DNA of 64,000 nt from Candidatus Tokpelaia sp. (GTDB taxonomy: Bacteria; Pseudomonadota; Alphaproteobacteria; Rhizobiales; Rhizobiaceae), in the NCBI RefSeq assembly GCF_008636115.1, contig NZ_QLZD01000031.1, positions 157,032 to 221,031 of the forward strand, read 5' to 3'. Below the pieces are notes generated by a model, which made no database searches, was not told the origin of the DNA, and saw nothing but the letters and a program-made list of their open reading frames with translations. The position numbers and the translations under genes are program-made. Positions 35,481-47,086 of this stretch are shown here, one piece after another. The stretch's first letter is position 1. The number at the start of each line of letters is the position of its first letter.

Positions 35481-35819
35481 ATGGGCTATATTTATTACGC
35501 AAACATTGAGTCAGACCCGGACGGCGGCTTTATCGTCAGTTTTCCTGATGTGCCGGAGGCAATAACAGCAGGTGACGATAGATCCGAAACACTGGCCAAT
35601 GCGGCACAAGCTTTGGGATTGGCCTGGCGCAGTTATTATGCCGCCGGCAAACCGCTTCCTCCGGCAAAAATATGTGAGAGAACAGCTATCGCGCCCAATG
35701 CCTGGAACTCTCTGAAGCTTGCGGTCATCACAGCCTTTGAGGAAAGCAATATCACTAAAACAGAGCCGGCGCATCGCCTGGGCAAGCAAGAAAATGAAGC
35801 CCGCCGCATATTGGACTGA
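35481..35819 (+). CDS. hicB: HicB family antitoxin
   Basis: Antitoxin of a type II hicAB pair, 112 residues. The N-terminal domain reads YYANIESDPDGGFIVSFPDV then AITAGDDRSETLANAAQAL, the typical degraded RNase H fold of HicB, followed by a C-terminal helix-turn-helix-like segment (TAFEESNITKTEPAHRLGK...RRILD). Compared with common HicB proteins the recognition helix is altered (EPAHRLGKQENEARRILD), which could weaken autorepression. AAGG lies before the ATG. Its partner toxin gene just upstream carries a frameshift, so the antitoxin may now be free to drift. Confidence 0.78.
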   Translation: MGYIYYANIESDPDGGFIVSFPDVPEAITAGDDRSETLANAAQALGLAWRSYYAAGKPLPPAKICERTAIAPNAWNSLKLAVITAFEESNITKTEPAHRLGKQENEARRILD

Positions 35820-35934
35820 AATTATCCAACCAGGCTGCAAATATTGGAGCGGGCACGGGCAGTAATGGGCAAGCAGCTTATTGTAACCCGTGCAGGATAA
35901 GCCGCGCCGCGCTGCCTGAGACAGCGAGAGCGGC

Positions 35935-36711
35935 CTAAATGGCGCGCCGCGGCGCTGAGCGGCGCAAATCAAGCCAGCAATCGCGGCTCAGGCTATAATG
36001 CGCCAGAGCCTGCGCCCTGTCTGCCCCTTGGGCAATATGGCCGCTGCTGTAAAGAAGAGAAAAACCGCATTTTTGCAAAATTTTGCGCGCGGCAGCGTTT
36101 GTATCATGCAGGCGGGCATAAAGCGCCTCCAGCTCTGTGGCGCGAAAAGCGGCATCTATCAGAGCAGCGGCAATTTCCGTGCCGTAACCCCGCCGCCAAT
36201 AAGGCTCTCCCAGCCAAAAGAAAATCTCCGTCCCGGCTGAATTTTTATTTGCGGCAGCCTTATCGGCCGGCAGCAAAGCGGCACCACCCTGCTCTGCATT
36301 GCTCTGCCGCCTGTAAGATTTATAGGGCCGGCTTTGCCGCCCGTCAGCCGGAACTTCATTGGCCGGCGCCATAATTTGCCTTGGCGGTTCGGCATTTTTC
36401 CCCATTTTGCCGGCATTGCCGCCAAAACCGCAGCAACCGATAAATTCCCCCGTATCAGCCCGCGTAACAGCATAAACATAATGCGCCGCCTGCCCTTTTG
36501 CGGCGCGGCTAACAAAATCTTCAGCAGCGGCTCGGGTAAAAGGAGAGGGCATTTCATCAAACTGGCTGATAATATGCCGGTTATCGGCCAGGGTGACCAG
36601 CGCCTCTATATCTTCACTATGCGGCAGGCGCAAAACCAGCCGGCGGGTCACCAGAACCGGGCAATTTATTTTTTGTAAAAAGCCGTTTCCCCGCAAATCC
36701 ACACTACGCAT
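35935..36711 (-). CDS. GNAT family N-acetyltransferase with an internal insertion
   Basis: RimJ/RimL-like acetyltransferase of 258 residues. TRRLVLRLPHSEDIEALVTLADN opens the fold; FFWLGEPYWRRGYGTEIAAALIDAAF is the acetyl-CoA-binding strand-loop-helix; NAAARKILQKCGFSLL ends the core. Between GEFIGCCGFGG and EIFFWLG lie about 65 extra residues rich in Pro, Ala, Asn and Arg, where relatives have about ten. The frame stays open through it, so it is an insertion, not a break. GGGAG precedes the ATG. A GNAT gene downstream of rplU-rpmA is conserved in Rhizobiales. Substrate unknown. Confidence 0.82.
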   Translation of the reverse strand: MRSVDLRGNGFLQKINCPVLVTRRLVLRLPHSEDIEALVTLADNRHIISQFDEMPSPFTRAAAEDFVSRAAKGQAAHYVYAVTRADTGEFIGCCGFGGNAGKMGKNAEPPRQIMAPANEVPADGRQSRPYKSYRRQSNAEQGGAALLPADKAAANKNSAGTEIFFWLGEPYWRRGYGTEIAAALIDAAFRATELEALYARLHDTNAAARKILQKCGFSLLYSSGHIAQGADRAQALAHYSLSRDCWLDLRRSAPRRAI

Positions 36712-36731
36712 TGCTTATCTCCCAATACGAA

Positions 36732-36763
36732 AAAGGGGAAGATAGCGCGCTATCTCCCCCTTT
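36732..36763 (-). terminator. Terminator of the rplU-rpmA transcript
   Basis: GATAGCGCGCTATC (36741-36754) is a perfect palindrome, extended outward by GGGG/CCCC and AAA/TTT pairs with one mismatch. Read leftward it ends in a T-run. It lies between rpmA and the GNAT gene on the minus strand, just before the latter's ribosome-binding site. Confidence 0.75.
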
Positions 36764-36975
36764 CAACATATTCAGGGCATAAAGCAAAATGACAGAACAA
36801 AGCTCAGAGCAGAAACTGCCAGCCCCCACTCTGCCGCAGCCAAAAGCAGAAGCTTTTATAACAATGCCAGCAATCGCGGCTATTCCCGCCCGGCACCGCT
36901 AAAAGCGGTTATCCTGCTTTACCACAGCATAAGGCAGCCTGCTTTTATTTTACCGCCGTCAAAAGCGGCCGGTCT
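36764..36975. other. Spacer downstream of rpmA with a partial duplication of the rpmA end
   Basis: No gene. A copy of the rpmA 3' end (CCGCCGTCAAAAGCGGC) lies at 36953-36969, 31 bp from the original at 36984-37000; a third, looser AAAAGCGG lies at 36901. These may add weak hairpins before the terminator. Confidence 0.6.
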
Positions 36976-37245
36976 TTACTCTGCCGCCGTCAAAAGCGGC
37001 TCAATCGCCACTGAGCGGCGGCCTCCGGCTTTCTCCCGGAAGGCTACCCGCCCCTCGGTTAAAGCAAATAATGTGTGATCCCTGCCCATGCCGACATTTT
37101 CGGCCGGGTGCCATTGCGTGCCGCGCTGGCGCACAATAATATTACCGGCCCGCACATGCTCGCCGCCAAATTTTTTTACACCCAAACGCTTGGATTCCGA
37201 ATCGCGACCATTGCGCGATGACCCGCCGGCTTTTTTATGTGCCAT
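36976..37245 (-). CDS. rpmA: 50S ribosomal protein L27
   Basis: Large-subunit protein near the peptidyl-transferase centre, 89 residues: [19 protein letters not shown], then [20 protein letters not shown] and [24 protein letters not shown] precedes the ATG. It follows rplU after about 120 bp on the same strand, as in nearly all bacteria. The last codons are partly duplicated just downstream. Confidence 0.97.
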   Translation of the reverse strand: MAHKKAGGSSRNGRDSESKRLGVKKFGGEHVRAGNIIVRQRGTQWHPAENVGMGRDHTLFALTEGRVAFREKAGGRRSVAIEPLLTAAE

Positions 37246-37368
37246 TATTACTCTCCTTGACTTCTCTCACTCCCCTGCCTGAACTCAGGCGGCAGAGCCA
37301 AAATGATAAACAGCAAGCCTGTATCTCAACCTCGCCTTTAAACAGCGCCGGCAATATTCATCAGCATC

Positions 37369-37683
37369 TCAGCCAGCCACAATTTCGGCAATGCGCACCA
37401 GAGTAAGCATTTGGCGATGGCCGCGCGTGCGCTTGGAATTTTGCCGGCGGCGCTTTTTAAAGGCAATTACCTTTGGCGCGCGCGCTTGTTCCACCACTTC
37501 GGCTGTCACCACCGCGCCTTCAACAAATGGAGCGCCAATTTTAGCCTCAGCGCCTTCGCCAATCAGCAAAACTTCCTTAAATTCTACCTTTGCGCCGCTT
37601 GAAGCCGCAAGTTTTTCTACTTTTATCAAGCTTCCGGCCGCAACGCGATATTGTTTGCCCCCGGTTTTAATGACTGCGAACAT
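37369..37683 (-). CDS. rplU: 50S ribosomal protein L21
   Basis: Binds 23S rRNA domain VI region with L20; 104 residues: [30 protein letters not shown] and [21 protein letters not shown]. The start ATG at 37681-37683 follows GGAAGG; the open frame extends upstream to 37857 without family similarity. First gene of rplU-rpmA. Confidence 0.97.
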   Translation of the reverse strand: MFAVIKTGGKQYRVAAGSLIKVEKLAASSGAKVEFKEVLLIGEGAEAKIGAPFVEGAVVTAEVVEQARAPKVIAFKKRRRQNSKRTRGHRQMLTLVRIAEIVAG

Positions 37684-37966
37684 TTTTACCTTCCGTTCTA
37701 TCACGAAAACCACCTTTTCCCCGGCTCTTCCCTGTAAACAGAGCTGGCAGCAGGGCAAAAAAGCAATTCGTCTTTTTATCAGCCTGTTAATATTTTTGGC
37801 GGCGGAACTCCGCCTTTGACCATGCGGCAATAAAGCACATATGCCCTTTGGCCACATAAGGGGCTTTATACGGCCTGATATGAGGCAGAGTCAAGAAATT
37901 TCCGCAATTTGGCGCAATTAAGGCTTGCCAGAACCGCGTTTTTTACGCTATCACTCAGGGCTTACG

Positions 37967-38056
37967 GGAGAGATGGCTGAGCGGTTGAAAGCACCGCACT
38001 CGAAATGCGGCATAGGGGCAACTCTATCGGGGGTTCGAATCCCTCTCTCTCCGCCA
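37967..38056 (+). tRNA. tRNA-Ser (anticodon CGA)
   Basis: A 90-nt class II tRNA: acceptor GGAGAGA/TCTCTCC, D-arm TGGCTGAGCGGTTGAAAGC, anticodon stem CCGCA/TGCGG with loop CTCGAAA (anticodon CGA), long variable arm, T-loop TTCGAAT, discriminator G and encoded CCA (38054-38056). Reads UCG. Confidence 0.95.
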
Positions 38057-38184
38057 CAGGCCGCTCGCTTTATCCCGCATATTTTCTGCCTGAGGCATTT
38101 CGCCTTTATTTTCCTTTTTATGCCATATTTTATTGTTATCATCGCCCGATTAAATCAGGCAATGAGTTTCAACAGGAGCAGTTC

Positions 38185-38700
38185 ATGTCCGCCATTACTT
38201 GGCCTGAGGCCTATCTCCCCGGCTTTACGGATAATTTTGCTTCCAATGAGGCAATTTGCGCCGGCTTGAGCGCAGCGGATATTTTCCCGCTGCTGGAACA
38301 GGCGCATTTATGGCCGTCTTATTATGCCAATTCGGCCAATATTCGCTTTCACAACCCGCAAGAGCGTGTCTTAAAGCTGGGCAGCCGCTTTTATTTTGAG
38401 ACTTTCGGCTTCCCCGTCGAGGCAGAGGTGGTGGAATATGCGCCGCCGGCAAGCGGCGAACCGGCGCGGATTGCCTGGCATGGCTGGGCGGGGGAAGGCA
38501 CAGACCGGTTAGATGTGCATCACGCCTGGCTGGTGGAAGATTTACCGCAAAATCGGGTGCGTATCCTCACCCAGGAGACGCAAAACGGCAATCCGGCCAA
38601 AGAATTGGCGAAAACCCGGCCTAATCCGATGCTTAACGGCCACCAACAATGGCTGGACGGGCTTATCGCTGCCGCCACAGCCCGGAAGAAGAAAGGCTGA
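38185..38700 (+). CDS. SRPBCC (START-like) domain protein
   Basis: A 171-residue protein of the polyketide cyclase/SRPBCC type, which have a hydrophobic ligand cavity. The line IFPLLEQAHLWPSYYANSANIRF, LKLGSRFYFETFGFPVEAEVVEY, RIAWHGWAGEG and HAWLVEDLPQNRVRILTQETQNG follows the helix-grip fold. ATG at 38185 follows AGGAG; the longer frame overlaps tRNA-Ser. Ligand and function are unknown. A nitroreductase gene follows after 69 bp and may share its transcript. Confidence 0.78.
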   Translation: MSAITWPEAYLPGFTDNFASNEAICAGLSAADIFPLLEQAHLWPSYYANSANIRFHNPQERVLKLGSRFYFETFGFPVEAEVVEYAPPASGEPARIAWHGWAGEGTDRLDVHHAWLVEDLPQNRVRILTQETQNGNPAKELAKTRPNPMLNGHQQWLDGLIAAATARKKKG

Positions 38701-38769
38701 TAGCCTTTATAAAAATGCGGCAGCCTTGTTCGCTTTATTGGGAAAATCAAAAACAGGAGTTTTAAAACC

Positions 38770-39429
38770 GTGAAAGACATTGTTGAAATTGCCCGCAAGC
38801 GCTATACGACCAAGCATTATAACCCCGATAAAAAGCTGACGCCTGAGCAAATGGGCGCGATTAAAGAGCTGCTGCGGCTGGCGCCTTCCAGCGTTAATTC
38901 CCAGCCCTGGCATTTTATTATTGCCGCCACGCCCAAGAGCAAAGCGCGTATTGCCAAAGCAATGGAAGGGCTTTTTGCTTTTAACAAAACCCGCGTTCTT
39001 GATGCGGCGGCGGTGGTTATTTTTTGCGCCCGCACGCAAATGGACGATAGCTATTTGCAGCATTTGACCGATAAAGAGCGGGAGGACGGGCGCTTTAGCG
39101 GCAATGAGGAAATTGAGGAAGCCGGCTATAAAGGGCGGAAATTCTTTGTTGATATTCACCGCAAAACACTGAAAGATTTGCCGGAATGGGCGGCGCGGCA
39201 GACCTACCTTAATATTGGCGCTTTTTTGCTGGGCGCGGCCGCCATGGGGCTGGACGCCACGCCGATTGAAGGCTTTGACCCGGCAATTCTGGAACAGGAA
39301 TTCGGCTTTGCCAAACAGCATTTGGCAGGAATATGCCTGGCGGCGGTTGGCCACCGCGCCGCGCATGACGGCAATGCAACCCGCCCCAAATCCCGCCTTG
39401 ATCCGGCCGAATTATTCACCGAGATTTGA
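38770..39429 (+). CDS. nfsB: Oxygen-insensitive NAD(P)H nitroreductase / dihydropteridine reductase
   Basis: FMN-dependent flavoenzyme of the NfsB group, 219 residues: RYTTKHYNPDKKLTPEQM, LRLAPSSVNSQPWHFIIAAT (FMN phosphate site), AARQTYLNIGAFLLGAAAMGLDATPIEGFD and VGHRAAHD. It can reduce nitroaromatics and quinones; the physiological substrate is not clear. The start is GTG at 38770 with AGGAG about 12 nt ahead. It ends just before the restriction-modification locus on the other strand. Confidence 0.92.
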   Translation: MKDIVEIARKRYTTKHYNPDKKLTPEQMGAIKELLRLAPSSVNSQPWHFIIAATPKSKARIAKAMEGLFAFNKTRVLDAAAVVIFCARTQMDDSYLQHLTDKEREDGRFSGNEEIEEAGYKGRKFFVDIHRKTLKDLPEWAARQTYLNIGAFLLGAAAMGLDATPIEGFDPAILEQEFGFAKQHLAGICLAAVGHRAAHDGNATRPKSRLDPAELFTEI

Positions 39430-39523
39430 TAATTTTTAGCGGCCGGCGGCATATTCCGCCGGCTGCCCTGACTCTTAACAGCGTTCTGCAAAACTGCGGG
39501 ACGCCAGCGGTTGTTTCGACTCT

Positions 39524-40229
39524 TCAAATATTTTGTTGATTACGGGCAAATGCGTCTCGAACAGCTTGCTCTAAATTATCATTTTTCAATTCGAATTTAT
39601 CAAATAAGGCAATATTATCGTGTTTGACATGTAATTGCCCTTCATTGCCGCTATTGCCCCTGTGCTGCCCTTTTGAATAAAGCGGGTTATTATGAACCTC
39701 CTTGCTGCTCATGACCCAAAGCACAATTTCATCTCTAAAAACGGCAACCCAAATAAAAACATCGCAACATTGCGGTTTTAACTGCTGAAAATTCATTAAG
39801 AAACCCTGTTTTGTATTTCTTGATAAAGCACGGACATAAAGCGGCCCCTCTCCTGCATTATCAACAGCACGAGAGGCTTTAACTTCAATTTTGATACCAT
39901 CAAGCCAAAGGTCATATTGACCGGAAAATTCAGAGTCTAACCTTTTGGAAGCCGGCTTTAACGCGGAACATTTTCCTAAAACATAAGTCTGAGCAAATTT
40001 TTCACCAAATCCTCTTGGCGCAGCGATTTCAAATATCCAAAGATAAGGATTGGCGGCAATATATTCAGAGCGAATATCCATATATTGCGCAAAACCCAGC
40101 CCTTTTGCTTCAATAAGATTGCATATCAAATGCTCATATTCATTAAAAGGGAAAACAGCCTTATCCTGCTCAACCAAAGCAAGAATCCGATCCAGTTCCG
40201 TTTGTGACCCGGTAAAAGAATTGCAAATT

Positions 40230-40255
<26 letters not shown>
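39524..40255 (-). CDS. Probable type II restriction endonuclease, PD-(D/E)XK type
   Basis: A 243-residue protein directly behind a DNA methyltransferase, with a 26-bp overlap. The likely catalytic set is D115 in GQYDLWLDG and E124-V-K126 in IKIEVKAS, the usual D...ExK spacing. The C-terminal half (CDVFIWVAVFRDEIVLWVM) looks like the beta-strand core. I cannot name an isoschizomer. Overlap and order point to the cognate endonuclease of the preceding methylase. Both genes are more AT-rich than their neighbours, which suggests horizontal gain. Confidence 0.7.
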
Positions 40256-42868
<2,613 letters not shown>

Positions 42869-42973
42869 TCAGATTTTCTGCCAGGCCGGCCATTGAGAAG
42901 CACGCCACAAAAACCGGCCTCTCTCTATTGCCTGCCTGTATCCCTGTAAGCATTCTCCGCCCCTGCTGTTTTG

Positions 42974-43207
42974 CTAGCCCTTTGGCGGGAAAGGGTCGCG
43001 CCCGTAAGTGTTGCGTGCACGTATCCGGTGATTATCCTTGCGCGTTAAAAACGCCTCTCCGCCGGATTTCCCGGCCAGGCGGCGGGCTTCACCCCAGGCT
43101 TCTGCCTGAGTATCCGCCGTAACAGAGGCGCGCTTGCCGCCTTCACGCGTGGCCGCATAACCGCCGCCCGGACGGCTATGCACCCAATAAGTGTTGGAAT
43201 TCGGCAT
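42974..43207 (-). CDS. DUF2188 domain protein inside the nrd operon
   Basis: A 77-residue protein with the DUF2188 pattern: YWVHSRPGGGYAATREGGKRASVTADTQAEAWGEA opening (W, T...EA), then LAGKSGGEAFLTRKDNHRI and the ending YGRDPFPPKG. Such proteins are widespread in Rhizobiales, with no known role. AAAGGG precedes the ATG. It lies 29 bp after nrdE and 117 bp before nrdF on the same strand, so it is probably co-transcribed with the ribonucleotide reductase; it is not a usual member of nrdHIEF. Confidence 0.8.
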   Translation of the reverse strand: MPNSNTYWVHSRPGGGYAATREGGKRASVTADTQAEAWGEARRLAGKSGGEAFLTRKDNHRIRARNTYGRDPFPPKG

Positions 43208-43236
43208 TATTTGCCCTTTCTGCTGCCAAAAACCGG

Positions 43237-45375
43237 TTACAGGCTACAGGAAACACAGCCTTCTACTGCTGTGCCTTCCAGCGCCGCCTGGCGCAGGCGA
43301 ATATAATAAATGGTCTTGATGCCCTTTTTCCAGGCATAAATCTGGGCGCGGTTAATATCGCGCGTGGTAGCGGTATCGTTAAAAAACAGCGTCAGCGACA
43401 GGCCTTGATCAACATGCTGTGTCGCCACCGCATAAGTATCAATAATTTTCTCCACGCCTATCTCATAAGCGTCCTGATAATAATCAAGATTATCATTATT
43501 CATATAAGGCGCAGGGTAATAAACCCGGCCGATTTTACCCTCTTTGCGTGTTTCAATGCGTGAGGCTATAGGGTGGATTGAGGCGGTAGCGTGGTTAATA
43601 TAGGAAATAGAGCCGGTGGGCGGCACAGCCTGCAAATTGCGGTTATAAAGCCCGTGCTCTTTAACCAATGCGGCCAGTTTTTGCCAGTCTTCCCGCCCGG
43701 GCACGGCAATTTTGCTGCGGGCAAACAGCGCTGCCACTTTTTCATGCTCCGGCCTGTGCGGCTTTTCAATATATCTGGCAAAATAAGAACCGTCATAATA
43801 AGCGGAATCCTTAAAGCCGGCAAAACTTGCGCCGCGTTCCTGCGCTAATTTGTTGGAAGCCAGCAGGGCATAATAGGCCATGCAATAAAAATAAATATTG
43901 GTGAAATCCAGCGCTTCCGGCGAGCCGTAATGGATTTTTTCCCGCGCCAGAAAACCGTGCAAATTCATTTGCCCAAGGCCAATAGCATGGCTTTTATCAT
44001 TGCCGGCAATAATAGACGGCACCGAAGCCATATGGCTCATATCGGAAACGGCGGTCAAGGCGCGCACCGCCAGCTCTATTGTAGCGGCAAAATCGGCAGA
44101 ATCCATAGCTTTGGCAATATTGAGCGAACCCAGATTACAGGAAATATCTTCACCAATATGCTTATAGGTTAAATCAGCCTCATAGCTGCTGGCGCTGTTG
44201 ACCTGCAAAATTTCCGAGCAGAGATTGCTCATATTGATCCGCCCGGCAATCGGATTGGCGCGATTGGCCGTATCTTCAAAAACAATATAAGGATAGCCGG
44301 ATTCAAACTGGATTTCCGCCAGAGTCTGGAAGAAATTGCGGGCATTGATTTTCTTTTTGGCGATTTGCGCATTATCAACAAAAGCATAATAATGCTCACT
44401 AATGGCAATGTCGCTCATCGGCCTGCCGGTAATGCGCTCCACATCATAGGGCGAGAACAGATACATATCCTCATTTTTGCGCGCCAGCTCAAAAGTAATA
44501 TCGGGGATAACCACGCCCAGCGACAAAGTCTTCATGCGGATTTTTTCATCGGCATTTTCGCGCTTACTGTCTAAAAAGCGCATAATATCCGGGTGGTGAG
44601 CGTGGAGGTAAACCGCGCCGGCACCCTGCCGCGCGCCAAGCTGATTGGCATAGGAAAAAGCATCTTCCAGCAGTTTCATCACCGGCACCACGCCGGAAGA
44701 CTGATTTTCAATCTGCTTGATCGGCGCACCGGTCTCACGCAAATTGGTCAGGCTCAGCGCCACGCCGCCGCCGCGCTTGGAAAGCTGCAAAGCCGAATTG
44801 ATTGACCGGCCAATCGATTCCATATTATCTTCCAGCCGCAGCAAAAAACAGGAGACAAATTCGCCGCGCTGCTTTTTGCCGGCATTGAGAAAAGTCGGCG
44901 TTGCCGGCTGGAAGCGGCCGCTAATCATTTCATCAACCAGTTTCAGGGCAAAACCCTCATTGCCGCCGGCCAGAGTCAGCGCCACCATAGAGACGCGATC
45001 TTCATAACGCTCAAGATAACGCTTGCCGTCCCGAGTCTTCAACGTATAGGCGTTATAATATTTAAACGCCCCCAAAAAAGTGGGAAAGCGGAATTTATAA
45101 GCATAAGCGTGCTGGAACAGTTTTTTGATAAAAGCAAAATTATATTGCGCCAGAATTTCGGCCTCGTAATAGTCTTCTTCCACCAGATAATCCAGCTTCT
45201 CCTTTAAATTATGGAAGAATACCGTATTCTGATTGACATGATTGAGGAAATATTGCCGCGCCGCCTCTTTATCTTTGGCAAATTGAATTTTGCCATTGGC
45301 ATCATAGAGATTAAGCATGGCATTCAAGGCATGATAATCATTCTGCCGGCTGCTGTCTTTTGTTCCGCTTTGCAT
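43237..45375 (-). CDS. nrdE: Class Ib ribonucleotide reductase, large subunit
   Basis: Catalytic subunit reducing ribonucleoside diphosphates; 712 residues. [61 protein letters not shown], the finger-loop Cys in NLCSEI, and [24 protein letters not shown] are class Ib landmarks. It ends EGCVSCSL, the redox-active C-terminal cysteine pair reduced by NrdH. The ATG at 45373-45375 follows AGGAG; the longer frame to 45423 is not family-like. It follows nrdI after 77 bp. Confidence 0.96.
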   Translation of the reverse strand: MQSGTKDSSRQNDYHALNAMLNLYDANGKIQFAKDKEAARQYFLNHVNQNTVFFHNLKEKLDYLVEEDYYEAEILAQYNFAFIKKLFQHAYAYKFRFPTFLGAFKYYNAYTLKTRDGKRYLERYEDRVSMVALTLAGGNEGFALKLVDEMISGRFQPATPTFLNAGKKQRGEFVSCFLLRLEDNMESIGRSINSALQLSKRGGGVALSLTNLRETGAPIKQIENQSSGVVPVMKLLEDAFSYANQLGARQGAGAVYLHAHHPDIMRFLDSKRENADEKIRMKTLSLGVVIPDITFELARKNEDMYLFSPYDVERITGRPMSDIAISEHYYAFVDNAQIAKKKINARNFFQTLAEIQFESGYPYIVFEDTANRANPIAGRINMSNLCSEILQVNSASSYEADLTYKHIGEDISCNLGSLNIAKAMDSADFAATIELAVRALTAVSDMSHMASVPSIIAGNDKSHAIGLGQMNLHGFLAREKIHYGSPEALDFTNIYFYCMAYYALLASNKLAQERGASFAGFKDSAYYDGSYFARYIEKPHRPEHEKVAALFARSKIAVPGREDWQKLAALVKEHGLYNRNLQAVPPTGSISYINHATASIHPIASRIETRKEGKIGRVYYPAPYMNNDNLDYYQDAYEIGVEKIIDTYAVATQHVDQGLSLTLFFNDTATTRDINRAQIYAWKKGIKTIYYIRLRQAALEGTAVEGCVSCSL

Positions 45376-45452
45376 TATAACTCCTGTCAGGACTCCCCGA
45401 TTTCCGGCTGCTGCCGCAATCAAGCCGCTATTTTAAAGGCTCGCGGGCCGTC

Positions 45453-45845
45453 TTACCCCGGTATTTGCGCCAAAATGCGGCGCACATTATGCACATCACC
45501 GGGCATACCGCGCAATTCATAACGATAAAGGCACGGCACGGCACATTTATAGGCGATAATATCGCCGGCAAAAGCATAATAAAGGCCGAAATTACGATTG
45601 CCGCTCGCCACCACCCCGCGCAATAGCGCGCGATTTTCGGCAATATTGAGAAAGCGAATCGCCGCTTTGGGCAGCGCCCCGCGCCCTTCGCCGTCAGCGT
45701 AAGTCGGCATAATCAAAATATAAGGTCTGTCCACTTGCGGCAGCGCACCCTTTTTCGGCAGGCGCAGCGCCGGCACAGCCAGGCGCTCAACAAAATTTTG
45801 CGTATTGCCGGTTTCACTGGAATAATAAACGACATAATCGATCAT
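45453..45845 (-). CDS. nrdI: Flavodoxin-like NrdI, activator of NrdF
   Basis: FMN protein that supplies oxidant to assemble the manganese-tyrosyl cofactor of NrdF; 130 residues. YYSSETGNTQNF is the FMN phosphate loop, and PTYADGEGRGALPKA and VVASGNRNFG line the flavin. GGAGG precedes the ATG. It lies between nrdH and nrdE, as in other nrdHIEF operons, but a 314-bp gap separates it from nrdH. Confidence 0.95.
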   Translation of the reverse strand: MIDYVVYYSSETGNTQNFVERLAVPALRLPKKGALPQVDRPYILIMPTYADGEGRGALPKAAIRFLNIAENRALLRGVVASGNRNFGLYYAFAGDIIAYKCAVPCLYRYELRGMPGDVHNVRRILAQIPG

Positions 45846-46159
45846 TTATACCTCCTGCCCCTCCCTTTATCTGTATAACCCTTTATCTGTATAAATAGAG
45901 CCGCGAAGGCCGTCTGAAACAGATATGCGACAATAGCAGCATCTGCGCCTCACCGCCCCTTTTGCACTCTGGCTCCTTCACATAAGGCTATGAAAAGAAT
46001 AGCAGCCCCCACTTTACCGCAGGCCGGATTGCGGCTGAAACGATTTTGGCTGAAATATAGCGGTACCTGTTACCCACTCGCCCGCGACTTCCGCCCCACA
46101 ACAAATACAGCTTTACCTGCCCCGGCTGATGAGCGGAAAAGCGGCAGAGGCGGCGAAAT
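45846..46159. other. Gap between nrdH and nrdI with a 16-bp tandem duplication
   Basis: CCCTTTATCTGTATAA is repeated head to tail at 45863-45878 and 45879-45894. No gene is seen. A spacer this long is unusual within nrdHI and might hold a second promoter for nrdIE. Confidence 0.6.
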
Positions 46160-46378
46160 TCAGGCAAGCCGACTGATTATATCCGGACGGAAACCGGCCC
46201 AATGTTTTTCTCCGGCAACAACCACAGGCAGTTGGCGATAACCCAGCCCGGTAATAAAAGAATAGGCTTCACTATTGGCCGCTATATCGATAATCTTGAA
46301 AGCAATGCCGCGTTTTTCAAAGGCGCGATAAGTCGCCGTGCACTGCATACATGATGATTTGCTATAAATAGTGACCAT
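46160..46378 (-). CDS. nrdH: NrdH glutaredoxin-like electron donor
   Basis: Thioredoxin-fold donor for class Ib reductase, 72 residues: MVTIYSKSSCMQCTATYRAF with the redox CMQC (about residues 10-13), RQLPVVVAGEKHWAGFRPDI with the cis-Pro. NrdH proteins usually read CVQC or CMQC. The ATG at 46376-46378 is chosen because it matches the family; a longer frame to 46456 is not supported. First gene of the operon; an NrdR-type box lies about 90 bp upstream. Confidence 0.93.
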   Translation of the reverse strand: MVTIYSKSSCMQCTATYRAFEKRGIAFKIIDIAANSEAYSFITGLGYRQLPVVVAGEKHWAGFRPDIISRLA

Positions 46379-46465
46379 AGCCAAAATTCCCGAATCTCGA
46401 ATTATAATCCCTGAATGAGGAGACTTTCGGCAGGACCGAAGACTCTTCGAAACCAAATTCCTATG

Positions 46466-46477
46466 ACTATATATAGT
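46466..46477. promoter_or_regulatory. NrdR box upstream of nrdH
   Basis: ACTATATATAGT is a perfect palindrome matching the core of the NrdR consensus (ACA-CWATATATWG-TGT). NrdR represses ribonucleotide reductase operons in most bacteria. A weaker second copy lies about 43 bp away, near four helical turns. Confidence 0.65.
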
Positions 46478-46506
46478 ATATAAGAGCCGTTAACAATCAC
46501 TTACGC

Positions 46507-46522
46507 ACAAAATATATACAAA
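46507..46522. promoter_or_regulatory. Possible second, weaker NrdR box
   Basis: ACAAAATATATACAAA keeps the AT-rich core and the left ACA of the NrdR consensus but not the right half. NrdR usually binds paired boxes a whole number of helical turns apart, so position supports it more than sequence. Confidence 0.35.
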
Positions 46523-46664
46523 TCTTTTGCGTGGATAATTGTTTTTATGATGGGGAAAGGCGGCGTCAGAAGCTTGACCGTTTTTTGCCGGCTAACGTAA
46601 ATTTACACTGGGAATCAGGCCGGCAAGCGCTAATATAAATGTAAAATCCGCTGCTTTGCTGAGT

Positions 46665-47086
46665 CGCTGACTTAGGCAGCAACAAAGCGTCCGGGAAGAG
46701 GAAAAAGAGGGGGCAGGCTTCCAGTTCCAGGGCTGATTCTCAAAATAATGCGGCCGAATCTGAGACGGCAAGGACAAAGACCGCAGTCTTTCCTCTCACT
46801 ATCCCGCTTATTGCCGGCGAATCGCTGCTTCAAGCACAGATTGAGGGACTGTCTATAGAATTACACTTGGGCGAGACTCTCTTTATCCTTGGCGCCCAAT
46901 GGCGGCGGCAAATCCAGCCTGCGGCACAGATTCTCTAACCGCGAAGATAAAGCTGTAATTATTACAGCAAGCCGGCAATTATGGTTTGAGTCCAGGAATC
47001 TGGACATATTGCCGTCTGCGAAAGAGGGTTACGATAAAGGGGGAAACTTTTGTCGAAAATGGCGCAGTGGAAATATCGCCTGCTGA
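46665..47086 (+). pseudogene. Relic of an AAA-type ATPase, frameshifted
   Basis: Two frames join into one recognisable fragment. The first reads FPLTIPLIAGESLLQ and then IELHLGETLFILG, stopping at about 46938; the second (46889-47086) reads PNGGGKSSLRHRF and IITASRQLWFESRNLDILP. Removing one G near 46890 gives LFILGPNGGGKSSL, an intact Walker A with its usual lead-in, and HRxxWFES is seen in a family of stand-alone AAA ATPases. No start codon is visible for the first part and the C-terminal two thirds are missing, so it is a decayed gene, not a single sequencing slip. Confidence 0.55.

Noticed and set aside
38005..38184. N-terminal extension of the SRPBCC gene
   Set aside because: It overlaps tRNA-Ser; the ATG at 38185 follows AGGAG.
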